From Hirsutella rhossiliensis (Eukaryota > Ascomycota > Sordariomycetes > Hypocreales > Ophiocordycipitaceae): a stretch of 64,000 bases of DNA. How positions within the stretch are numbered: position 1 is the first letter of the stretch; every line of letters starts with the position of its first letter. Made by a program: the position numbers and the translations under genes. This document shows, one piece after another, positions 23,411 through 34,078 of this stretch. Under the pieces are notes generated by a model. That model was given only the letters and a program-made list of their open reading frames with translations, did no database searches and was not told the DNA's origin. Location: assembly GCF_020360975.1 (NCBI RefSeq), contig NW_025408669.1:6634001-6698000 (forward strand), given 5' to 3'.

Positions 23411-26189
23411 CCCCCTCCCGCTGACTTCTTCCCATGCCATCCCGAGCCCTCCTCACCTGACAACGAAGACGACCGAAATACCAGCTGTTGTTTGCATCTG
23501 ATGACGAGATTCCCCCCCGTCTTGGCTCCAACATCGAACAAAACGTCAGCTCAAGCGTCTAACAGGACAAGGAAGGGCGCGGGCGAATGAGCCGGGGTTG
23601 AGGACCAATCCCGGGCGCTTGGATCTGTCGAGCGAAGCTTTCCGCGCAGCTCGTCAATGCCGCTCATCAATCTACGCGCGGCATGCGTCTGATATTGATG
23701 CACGTGCGATTTCTCTACCACGTCAAATCAGTTGCATACATACCGTATGCTTGCCAGAGAGAACCCTTGTAGCGTCCCGTTTCTACCGACGAAGCAGATC
23801 GGTAAAGCGAGACGGGATGAAGAGAAGCTGAGCGAGCCTGGCTACTACCCACGCTTGCCATTCTCCTCGCTTCCAGCTTCAGCTTTGTTGGAAGGGCGCC
23901 TCCGCCCCTCTCGCTTGGCGCTTCCAACACATTCTCCGGGCGCACGTAGATACACGTAAGCTACATGTAAGCCTTGCTTGCCTTATTGTATGTATAGCCA
24001 TCCGAGCCGAGGCGCTCGCGGTACACGAGCTCGTATCGTACCAACCTGCTTCGTGTACTTGTTACAGTGCAAAGGCAGACAGCAACGGTGCCGTCATTCG
24101 TTGCATACAGCATGCATGTGAGCACTCGGGGACCAACAATACCCATGCAGGGGAGCAAGGCAGCTGCCGAGCCGGCCCGGGGACCTGAAGAAGATAGATG
24201 CCCTGCGAGCCCCCGCGCCATACTGAAAAGTCCCCTTCTTGGATCCATGGCTTGGTGACCCTGACGGCTCGGCAAGGAAAGACGTCGGCGACACGGGAGC
24301 ACATCAGTAGGGCGGGGAAAGGGGTCGAGCAAGAATGGGCGGCCGCTTCGCTGCCCAGAGGCTTGTCAGGCAACCGACAAGAGACGGGCCCAGGCAGTGC
24401 AGCTCAACGGGGGAGTTCTGCCGTGTGGTGGTGTCTGGTGGAGTGTGACACGGCAGGTTGCGTCGTCAGTAGGGAGGGTGTGTCATTGTTCGAGGTGCGA
24501 CGAGTATAAATGGCAGTCAGCAGAGAGCCCTTAAACGTGTTGCGAGACGGTGCGAGGCGCGATCCATGGACATCCAATCATGCTTCATCGAATCAAGATT
24601 GCTCTTTGCGCTTTCTCAAGGGCAACGTTCTTTATCTTGGTATACCGAGTACACTTGTTTCCTCGTCCGTTTGCACCAACACTGACATTTGAGCCTCTCA
24701 AGTCCAAGACTGCCAAGCCGCAAGATGACGAGCTGGTCGAGGGCTTCCAAAGAGTTCCTTACAGCGATGCTGACAGGATTGCCGGCACTCGAGCACGTTC
24801 GGTCCTGCCTACGAGACCCAACACCTCATTTGTGACTCGCTTTGGCCGTCATTCGTCTTGGTTGGGCAATTCCCGCCGTGGTGATCAGATCGTGGCCGTG
24901 GGAATATGACGGCTCCGCTGCACTAAACCTCATCGGCGATGGATGGCTTCGCTATAGCGAACAGACAGCGTTACATGCCCAAGGCACACGGTGCTGCATC
25001 GCCATCGCTGCCTCTCGACGTCTTGCTCTCGGGGCACGACGAGATGAAGGCGCAAGGCCGCCACCGAGAGAAGACGAGGCTCCCATAGTTTCGCCACCTT
25101 ATTTTGACGCCGATGGAGCTAATGGTCCAAGGCATTCCGGGGCGAGTTTGGGACGCTCCACGGGAAATCATCCTTTGTTCCCCGGAGGCCAATGCTCCGA
25201 AAAAGAAACGGTTTCGTGGACTGAAAAGCTCCGGACATGTATCCGTACATACGTACTCCGTACTCCGTACATGGCTCCGTATTCGGCCGCGAGGTCGGGC
25301 CTCCCTTGGTGCCGTCGGCAAGGATTCCAGGCACCTGGGCCCCCCCACGGACGACGCCTCCTGGCAATGAACCGGGGATATGCCAGCCTGGGTGTCGATA
25401 CTTAGTAGCGATCCCTTGGCCACCAGAAGGAGATGGGCTACAAGTTAGTTAAAAGAGGCGAAGCGAGAGGAAGGCGGAGAAGCAAAAGCAACATGACTAT
25501 GCAGTTGATGGTTGGAAACTTGGGTCTCTGCACAATCATCACCTACACGCATGTATGTACTTCCTCGCCTGCCCGTCGGCCTGGCCTGTGCAACAAGGCG
25601 AAGGATTACATGCCGCAAGCGGGTGCTCGGAAGATAGCCGACGTCAACGCCGACCCGACGGCTGCATTCTTTCCTTTCTTCCAAAGGTATGCATACTCGA
25701 TAGGTTTATAACCACAGCATACGCTCTGCTTGACGCCCTCCTGTCCTCCTGTATCTCCCTGGTCCAACGTCCCCCCCTCGAATATAAGCCCCGTGTTGAC
25801 TCGGTGCTTTATTTCATGCGAAAGAGGGAGAAGACCTGGCGTCCATGACTCTCCGCAGAGCCAGCGAACAGACAGCCAGCCTATGCGGGCGAGAAGCAGA
25901 CATCACACGGTAGGCCTATCGTAAGCCGGCCCACTTACACGTCCAATCCCTGGAGCCAATGCCGACAGCAAAAGCACATGGCGATGCCTGGATGCGTCGC
26001 AACGTGCAGCGAGGCCAATCTCGTCGCCCTCCCTATCGGTAAGCACGAATCCTTCTGTAGCTAATAAACCGGGTGCGCACATGGACGGGGATTAGGGCAG
26101 AACCAGCCAGTCGGTTCCGTGGCTCACCACAAGGGACGAGAGCACGTACTGTATATAGTACAGCACGGAACTTTGCAGGTGTATTACCT

Positions 26190-26420
26190 GGAAGGCTGGG
26201 CGTCTGAGCAGGTACTGTACCTGGTACCTAGTACGGTGGTGGTCTGCTGCGAGTACCTGCAGGCTATGCCAGGTGAGCTGTTTCCCCCGGCCGGAGAGCG
26301 GGACTCGGCGAGGCCGCACCCGCCCCAGGTCGGCAGGGAACAAATGGTCCATGTACTGTACTGTACTGTACCGTACCGTAATTACCATGCCGTACCTACC
26401 TACGTAGGTACCTACCTCGC
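26190..26420. repeat. GTAC / TACCTA-rich cluster
   Basis: Dense GTAC-containing short repeats: TACTGTAC and GGTACCTAGTAC near 26212-26235, then (GTACT)n and (GTACC)n runs near 26354-26380, then a perfect 14-bp palindrome TACCTACGTAGGTA near 26398-26411. It looks like an unstable or nucleosome/protein-binding sequence rather than coding DNA. Confidence 0.65.
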
Positions 26421-27731
26421 TCGTCTGCCGGTGTGAATGGCGGCGGCTGGAAAAGACAATGATAAAGGGGCTTTGCTTATTTGTTCAGACGAAACTCTAG
26501 TCTCCGGCGCGTCGAAACGCTTGTCTCGTGTGTCCAGCTCACCTTGTCGAGAAGGAATACTCACACAAGACGCACGCAAGAGAGCATCATTAGGTCTCGA
26601 GCGACACGTCTAGACCGAGGACCGACCCTGCCTTGGGAAGCAGCTGGTGCATCAAACAGGGTCAAAACCGTCGAGCAGAGTAAAAGGCTGCCACTCTATT
26701 TCGAGCACTCCCCCAGTTCTCCACCGGCACAGGCATTGACCGCGTCCACGATCCTGAGGCCCTACAAATGATCTGGAGTTGAATAACTTACCTGCACCCA
26801 TTCCTCGTCACCATCGTGAAACACTTTCCTGGCAGCCAAGTACCGGTACCGGTACCCTTCAGAGAGGACATGCCACGGCCCCCGCCATCTCCCACATGGC
26901 CTCCCCTCCACCGACCCGCCAGGCCTCCACCCCCCAAGACGGAAGGGGGGGTCTTTGTACTCGATACATGCACGAGACTGCAGGTATTTATGCCCCCTTG
27001 CCCTTGCCCACGGGCTCTAGGGGCGACACCGTGCCAACCAGCCAGTCAAGCTCGGCGAGGGAAGAAAGTGTTAAAGAAAGAACAAAAGCAAGCAAAAAAA
27101 GGAAAGGAGGAGGAAGAGAGAAACCACTCCCACTGCATCACTGGATTATGCAGGGGTTTTTGGGGTGGGTGACTGTGGTGGTGGGGACGGGTAAAGGGGG
27201 GCGCAACCAAAGCTGAAGATGCCACTTAGTTGAGCGCATCTTAACCCAAGCACAATGTCGAAAGGGCTGCAGCAGCGTCGAGCAACAACCAAAGGAAACA
27301 AAATTGTGCCCTCCCACGGGCCGCCCGACATGCATCAAAGTCCAGCCGAAAAAAAAAACATGAACTCTAATCTATCTTGCCGACACTTGCAGCCAACCCC
27401 GGCTTCTTCCGGACCACCAAAGGCTACCCGCAAAGACGACCGTTTCCATCCCGAGTCGTGCATGTGGCATCATGTCGGCAAGTAGGCTTCCCCTCTCTCC
27501 CGCTCCCTCTCTCCCTCTCTCTCGGCACCGCCTCTCGCACCCGACCACCAACGCCTTCTTGTGCAGCATGACGTCGCAAAGGCACCGTCGTCCAGATCCG
27601 GACGTCGTGTATGCTGCATCAAGTGACCATGCCGCTCTCACTCCAACCTGCATCATGTATGTATTCTCTGCGACATCTGCTCTGCTAGCCTAGGCCACAA
27701 CACACCGCTTGCCTACACCAACAACACTTCA

Positions 27732-28921
27732 TCAAGCCTCTAGGCGCGGCTGCGGGGCTGGAAGCAGTCGAGGCGGAACAATCAACCTGTTTCTTGCGCT
27801 CTCCGCATCTTGCTGCTCCGTCCCGGCGTGGACTGCCTTGGTCGCGAAATACTCTTCCACCGGCTTCCTCCCGCCGTGCCTATCGTCGTCGGGGCATCTC
27901 TCCCGCTCCAGCTTCATGTCCATGATCATGCTCAGCTCTGGACAGTAGTCAAAGATCTTGCGACGCATCTCCGGGTCTTTCCACATGTTGGTGTCGAGAT
28001 TGGCGCCACCGTCCGGGACGTGATATCCCATCGGCCTCTCCACATGGACGATCTGCACTGCAAAGGCGCCATGCAACCGGGACGCGACTTTTTCGCCCGG
28101 CATCGCCGACAGGCGCTTTGCGAACCACTCGTCCTCTGGCTCCGAGTTGTTGTGGCGGCTCTGGAAGGCGAGAACGCGCCGGATGGCAGACACTCGCCGC
28201 AGTGTCAGGCCCCCGGTACTAGAGAGTCGATCGTCCTCGGACCTGAGAGTCGAATCAGTTCTGCCCTTCTGCCTCACAGGCGTATCCCGTACCGAGGAGC
28301 GCCTGCCCAGCTCCAACTTAACCACTCGTCGAGATCTTTGGGCGAGTTGGCGCATAGGATGCTGTCGTGCTCGTACTTGAAGAGCCATTCCACCCCTGGG
28401 AGAAATTCATCGTAGAACCTAGCGTCTGTCAGGAGCCGGGACATGTCTTCTTTCCCATCCATGGACCAGGGCTTGGGCATCTTCATGACGGTCATTTTGC
28501 CAACGGCCTGTTGGTGCTTGATGGCCGGCGAGCGCCCGACGTTGTATACGCTCCAAGGCGAGCCGATGAAGAGGAATCGCCAGTCGGGCGGCACCACCGA
28601 GGCCATGTGCGTAATCAAGGGGACCAGGTGCGGAAGCGGGCGCGGCTCGATAAGAAGAGCGACTTTGGATGTGTTGTACTGGATGCGCCCATCGCCGACG
28701 GGTCTCCAGCCGAGCAAGAGGCTGGGGATTCTGCGTCGAGCTTCCTGGACGCGGATCGAGAGCTCGGCCTGGACCATGGGCCTGTAACGCGAGGCCAGAT
28801 GGGCAAGCCACCAGCTTCAACCCTTGTCAACACTGCCTCTGCGCAAATGCGATGCATCTTTTGCGGTTGCAACTTACGTTAGGACTAGGGAAGCGAGCAA
28901 GAGGAGTCGGGCTTTGGGCAT
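27732..28921 (-). CDS. DUF5672 family protein, probable type II membrane protein (paralogue A)
   Basis: Predicted 355-residue protein from three minus-strand exons: 28921-28878, 28814-28278 and 28218-27732. Splicing of the first intron fuses ARLLLLASLVLT to WWLAHLASRYR, giving a single N-terminal signal anchor; the unspliced frame stops. The domain begins at YNTSKVALLIEPRPLPHLVP, followed by PPDWRFLFIGS, then FKYEHDSILCANSPKDLDEW, then TGGLTLRRVSAIRRVL, SEPEDEWFAKRL and PMGYHVPDGG. These match, block for block, the plus-strand neighbour and the DUF5672 family as I know it. The EHDS motif at the position where many GT-A glycosyltransferases have an Asp motif suggests, but does not prove, a glycosyltransferase-like fold in the secretory pathway. 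The second intron (28277-28219, GTGAGG...CTCTAG) could instead start at the GTACGG donor 15 nt earlier. The C-terminal 60 residues are not conserved with the paralogue. Confidence 0.82.
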
Positions 28922-29233
28922 GATGAAACCTTTGCTCGAGCCCAGGACCGCTATGGTCAAGAAACCGCTCGTCCAGGTGAGAGATGGGCAACGAGATAAT
29001 GGAAGCAGAAAAGGTCTTGCTGCGTTGGGATGAAGGAGGAACGTGGTGCAGGGAGATGCGAGGCAAATGCGTCACCGCTTCATGGCCTCCCGCTGGGCAT
29101 CTGGGGAGGCAGGTGCAGGCGGGCGTCGCTCCTTCCCATGACGCCAGGCCACGCTCACTCCTACGATAGAGACGAAAAACCCTCTGCCCAGGTTGACGAG
29201 TTCTGACATTGCGTCGTCAACGACGGTGGCAGC
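28922..29233. promoter_or_regulatory. shared intergenic region of the divergent DUF5672 pair
   Basis: Only 312 bp separate the two start codons of the head-to-head paralogues, so both core promoters must lie here or overlap the genes. I see no clear TATA box. Confidence 0.6.
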
Positions 29234-30300
29234 ATGGTCGACTCGCTACAAGGGCAGCGACGGCCTTGTCGCCCAGTCCGCCTCCTTGCCATCTTCATCT
29301 GCACCAGGTCAGCCGCCCTCCAAGCATCAAACCACCACGCAGTCCCGCTCTCTGACCAGGCCCTCCTCAAAGCTTGACAGTGTTTTCCCTTCTGAAGCAA
29401 GGCGCCACGCCGCCTCTCCCCTCGTCCCGTCCCCCCTCGCCCTTCAATGCCTCCAAGCTCGCCCTGCTCGTCGAAGACCGGCCGCTCCCGGTCCTCGCGC
29501 CGCTCGTGCTGCACTTCATGGCCGCCCTGCCTCCCGACTGGCGCTTCCTGTTCCTCGGCTCCGCGTCGTCGCTCTCCGCCGTCAACGCCTCCGTCGCCAT
29601 CCGCAACCACGCCCGCACCGGCAGGCTCGGGCTGCAGCGCCTCCCCGCAAACGTGAGCACCTCGAGCCAGGAGATGATCAGCCGTTTCCTGACGTCGCGC
29701 TGGCTCTACGAGACGGCCGTCGTGCCGGCCGAGTGGCTGCTCGTCTTTCAGACCGACTCGATAGTCTGTGCAAACAGCAGGCTCGCTGTGGATGACTTCC
29801 TCGAGTACGACTGGGTCGGCGCGCCGTGGAACCCGGACGGGAAATGGGGAGGCAACGGGGGGCTTTCCCTCCGCCGCGTGAGCCGTATCCTGGAGATTCT
29901 GCGCAACCAGGAGCGGCCCGACGACTCGGAGCCCGAGGATGTCTGGCTCTCGGAGCGCCTCCTGTACTTTCCCGGTAGCAACATGGCCAACGGCTCCGTC
30001 TCGCTCTCCTTTTCCGGCGAGATCCACAGCGGCAGGCCCGAGCACGTCGTCCTGCCGTCCATGGCCAACGGCACCGTCGCCAACGATGGCGACTACGTCG
30101 AGGGCATGGACGATTGGCGCGACGGCTTCTACGAGCCCATGGGCTACCACACTGGCGGCAGCGGCGTCTGGCTTCACTCCCCCCTTTGGGGCACGCCCGA
30201 GCTCCGCAGGCACATCTGGTCCTACTGTCCCGAGGTCAAGATGACGCTGCCCATGGACGTGGCCCTCTTCGTGCCCGGAAACTGTGGCGAGCGCTGGTGA
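29234..30300 (+). CDS. DUF5672 family protein, probable type II membrane protein (paralogue B)
   Basis: Predicted 333-residue protein; exons 29234-29307 and 29373-30300. The intron (GTCAGC...CAAAG, 65 nt, branch-like CTCTGAC) has a weak donor, but its removal joins VRLLAIFICT to SLTVFSLLKQ and so creates a complete N-terminal membrane anchor like that of paralogue A. Without it the start-codon frame ends at a TGA. The domain reads NASKLALLVEDRPLPVLAP, PPDWRFLFLGS, FQTDSIVCANSRLAVDDF, then EYDWVGAPW, GGNGGLSLRRVSRILEILR, SEPEDVWLSERL and PMGYHTGG. The end, YCPEVKMTLPMDVALFVPGN, matches YCPELSMIMDMKLERERC of paralogue A. The TDS motif parallels EHDS in A. Relative to A, this copy has an acidic DYVEGMDDWRDG insert before the PMGYH block. 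Function is unknown; a Golgi or ER glycosyltransferase-like role is an inference. Confidence 0.84.
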
Positions 30301-30827
30301 CGGGGTGGACGTGGATGTCGGTGGCGAAGAGAACAGGTGACGCAAGACGTGCCCAAGTCAGGGTTCATGGGGATCCAGCATGGGCGGCTGAGAAGCGGCC
30401 ATGCATGTTCGGCACGTTCCAGTCGGTTCAGCTCCCGGTATTGCATGGGTAGAAGGGTGCTCTTGCATGACATGTCCCTGGAACCATGGTCAGAGTCATC
30501 TCCAGTACAGATAGCAGTGGAATCAAGAATACGCAAGCAAACTGCAAGCTCCGATAGTACAGTACCCTGAGTGTGCACCCCTGTCATATATGCGTATCTT
30601 CCCCTCCTGCCCTCCCTCACCTCTCTTGTCCCATGAACACTATCAAAATACCGCACCATACCCATGCTGAAGAGCCAAACCCCAGCCCGGCCGACAAAGT
30701 CCATGCATTTTTGCGTACAAATTAACGTGTGCCGCGTGCCGTGAGACGTACCGGGCTGCGTCATGATGAAATAAAGAGAGAAAAAAACAATAGATGGAAG
30801 AAAACCCCTTTCGCTTCAGGGCTCAGC
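30301..30827. other. convergent intergenic region
   Basis: 3' side of DUF5672 paralogue B (plus) and SEC12 (minus). No further feature is recognised. Confidence 0.5.
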
Positions 30828-32737
30828 CTAGCCCTCCATGGCGCGCCCGATGGCCCCGGCAATTTCGCCAAACAGAATTCCCTTGAAGACGCTCTCCCCC
30901 ATGCCCTGCGACCACGCGCCGGCCTCGCGCAGGCGCTCCTGCCAGATGCGCTTCTGCTCCGCCCCAAGCTCGTCCCACGTCCGAGCCGGGCCGTGCACCG
31001 CCGAGTCGTGCACGCCGACCTGGATCTGCGCGCCGGGCCGCTCCGACTCGGACTGCGGCGCCTCGAAGAGGACCATGGTCTCGCCCGCCGCGGGAGGGGT
31101 CTTAACGGCGTCGCCGCCGCCGCCGCCCATCAGCCTCGAGACAAGGACGTTGTCGAGGATACCCGCCGGCGATGACAACGGCTCGAGCTTCGGGGAACGC
31201 AGCGTGCCGTGCCACGAAGAGAGGAATGTGGGGGCGAAGAGAGCGGGCTGGCTCCTGCCGTACGCCTCCATGACGGCTTGGCCGACGATGCCCATGACAA
31301 GGACGATGAGGGCCAGGGCGATGACAATGGGACGGGACGATGGTTTGCGGGAGCGCATCGCCACGACGTACCGCACGGGTCGGGGCGGGCCCTTTTTGTT
31401 GCGCGGCGCCCCGTCGACGTGTTTCTTGAGAGGTATGCTGTGCACGGCGACCGTCTTCTGGAGGGAGGTGCTGGCGAGCTTGACGAACTGCGCGCGGGCG
31501 TGCGTCTTTGGAGTGACGAATCTCGAAAAGGCCAGGCCGGTGATGTTGGCGGCACCGTGGACGTCAACGAGGGTGCACAGCGGGTGGAGGTCGATGAGGA
31601 GGTTGAGCACCGTCGACGGCCTGTGCTCGAGCGTGTAGAGAGATATGGACGAGTCGTGGCCGGCGACGGCGACGACAAACTGCGTGTTGCCCGGGGTGCC
31701 CCACGATGGCGACGGAGGCGACAGGTTGGCGACGGCCAGGGCTGTTGCCGCGATTTTGCGCGGGATGCGGGCCGTGACGGCGATCCTGGCCTTTTCGTGA
31801 CCGGGCGAGGGCAGCCGGAAGCCCTGGATGAGCACGCCGGTCCTGCCGGGCAAGTTGGCGGCGGCGAGGATGAAGTCGGGCGAGAGATAGCGGATGGAGC
31901 GAAAGACGGGCCGGCGGCCGTGGTCGTCGGGCATGGTGAAGATGAGCTCCGGGTCGCTGTTCTGCTTGCCAATGTCGACGACGTGCAGCTCATGCTTGTA
32001 GCAAAAGGCCAGCTGGAACTCGTCTTCGCCCTTTTGCACAATGTCCAAGTCCTCGGCATCCGCAGGCAGCTCCATGAGCCCCCTCATCTTGGGTCGCGCA
32101 GCAGCACCACCGGCTGTCTCAAAGACGGCAATCTGCGGCTCCGAGCCCATGGCCGAGGCGGCCGCGCCGACGGGGCCGGCGATGCGCAGTAGGCGCTGGT
32201 ACGTGTCCGGGTGTGGGTTGGCGAAGAGGGCTGTGCGCGACAGCTCTGCGACCTTGACCCTGGCGTCGGAGTTCTTTGCCGAGGGCGACGAGCGCGTCCT
32301 GGACTGGTTGCTGTCGATGGCGAGGACGCGCAGGTGGTGGTTGGTGCCCTTGGCCAGGTCGGCGGGGCTCGAGTTGACGCCGGCCAAGACTCGCGTCGAC
32401 TTGCCCCTCTGCCCGCCGACCGCGAGGGACATGACGCTGTCCTCGTCACGGGAGAGCTCGATGTCGCCCGCTACGCGCAGCTCATCGTGCGCGGGCGCCT
32501 CGAGAGCCGTCTGAGACCAGGTTCGTCAGCATCGGACAGAAGGAGGGGGCAGCGCAGCTCGGCGCAACGGGGTCTGGAGCGGGAAACAAGGAGACGCACA
32601 ATCTTGTTGCCGACTCCAGAGCGGCCGGCGCCGCCCCCGCCGCCGACAACAAGGCGCCTCGCATCCTCGGGATCAAAGTCGAGGGCGTAGAGCGGGTAGT
32701 CGAGCTCGATGGTGGCGCATGGAAACGGCGGAGCCAT
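30828..32737 (-). CDS. SEC12: SEC12-like guanine nucleotide exchange factor for SAR1
   Basis: Predicted 606-residue protein from two minus-strand exons, 32737-32600 and 32510-30828, with an 89-nt intron (GTGCGT...CTCAG, phase 0). Residues 1-46 include the first blade start, YPLYALDFDPEDARRLVVGG, and GGGGAGRSGVGNKI, the glycine-rich loop that in yeast Sec12 binds a potassium ion and is needed for exchange activity. The rest of about 400 residues is WD40-like (for example LGAEQKR lies in the tail, whereas AGHDSSISLYTLEHRPS and AANITGLAFSRF are propeller strands). One transmembrane segment, PIVIALALIVLVMGIVGQAV, at about residues 439-460, is followed by a lumenal tail of about 145 residues. Sec12 sits in the ER membrane and loads Sar1 with GTP to start COPII coat assembly. 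The upstream in-frame Met is rejected because the family starts just before the first blade. SAR1 itself is at 61161-61988. Confidence 0.9.
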
Positions 32738-34078
32738 GCTGGCGCAGGCGAGCGCTGGGGCCCGAGTCAAAGGGCCACAGGGAAAAGGAAAGTGCGAGAC
32801 GACCTCGGGGAGGCGGGTGGTGGGCGAGCGCTGCGCGATGCTTGCTGAAGGAGAGAATGTCGTCGTCGTCGGTCCGTCACGTCGTCGGTCCGTCATCGAG
32901 GCCAGCTGTTTTCACCTTGGCTAGCATGTGGGGGGCTCAAGTACTGCCGAGTTGTGCCGCACCAGGGGCAGCACTGTCTATACCTCGCTGTACATGCGCA
33001 TCTAGCTCCGTGCCGTCCCTTGCCCACTCGCTGGAGCTCCCCCCAACAAGGCATCTGATTGTGTACAGTAACTTACTGTACTTCCCCCAAAGCGGCATCC
33101 ACACTGGCCGCCAAGCACCGTCTCTGCCGCAGCCGCCCGCACGCCGGGGTGAATGAATGCGGAGGCCCCGCTGCCGAACGCCCGAGACCCGGGCATACCA
33201 CACACATCTCGGCGCCCACCGACGACCGGCCCCGTTGCTGTAGACTCAACCGGCCGCCTGCTTCACAAGGTCAGGGCGTCTCGCCTCGCCATCCCAGCAT
33301 CCTGTCCATGTGAACCCTCATGCAATGGTCCCAGCACGCTACAGCATTTTCATTGTGCGTCTCTTATATTTGGCCTCTTAACATGCCTTCATCTGTTCCT
33401 AGGCAACGGCTGCATCACCGTCTGTCAAACAGAAACAAAAGGAACATAAAGAAAAACACAAAGTTTACCCTGCGCGACACGCAGCAAACGCCCCTTTCTC
33501 CATGCCGGGCCCCCAAAACACCCCAACTTTGCTGTGTTGCAACCCAGCCCGCCGCCTTAGCCCCGGTTTGTCGCAATTGCTTGGGTATCTCTTCCTCCTC
33601 TGAATCCATTCTCGACCTCTTCTCAACTGGGTATACTGCCCAACCCGTGGCAAAAGGAATACACCAAAATGCAAATGTAAATGACAAGGCCACACTCGAC
33701 TGCAATCCATAACTGGTTTCTGTTGGTTATGATTAAATGGCAGCGACAGGAATGAATAAACAGGCTCCATCTCATCATCTGCCCGAAGGGAAAGACCAAA
33801 CGTTTGATAAAGAACAACTGAGCAGAGTATGGGTACAGGACTCGTGTAAAGAAAGAGAAACCCAGTATGAAATGTCAGTCGCCCGACGATCATGTGTATT
33901 CTTTTCGGCGCCCCAAACAAGAATAAAAGAAGAGAAATGATAACATTGATATTAGGGTCTTCAGGCGGGTTTTGGCAACGGAGACGCCCCAAGAGCCTTG
34001 TCGAGAGACCCTTATTCTTGACCATGCCCGACAGAACGGGGCACTCATCGAGGACATGAGTCGGGAGCATCACCAGCA
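32738..34078. other. intergenic region between SEC12 and the bZIP gene
   Basis: Holds the SEC12 promoter (left) and the bZIP 3' side (right). The interval from about 33320 to 34000 is more AT-rich than the flanks. No gene is supported. Confidence 0.45.

Larger units (their letters stand above)
18797..27731. other. gene-poor interval of about 9 kb
   Basis: No gene is supported on either strand. The left end holds the MED15 promoter. Features seen are a GT microsatellite (19775-19792), a C-rich minisatellite-like stretch (23347-23410), an imperfect long hairpin (22255-22321), ACTCCGTA/TACGGAGTA motifs (22026-22036 and 25253-25270), and a GTAC/TACCTA-rich cluster (26190-26420). The longest unsupported open frame, at 21381-22214 on the plus strand, has no recognisable domain. 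TATA-like TATAAAT at about 24505 has no credible gene after it. Confidence 0.5.

Noticed and set aside
24842..25405. 187-codon plus-strand open frame after a TATA-like site
   Set aside because: Contains the tandem ACTCCGTA motif inside and shows no protein-like features.
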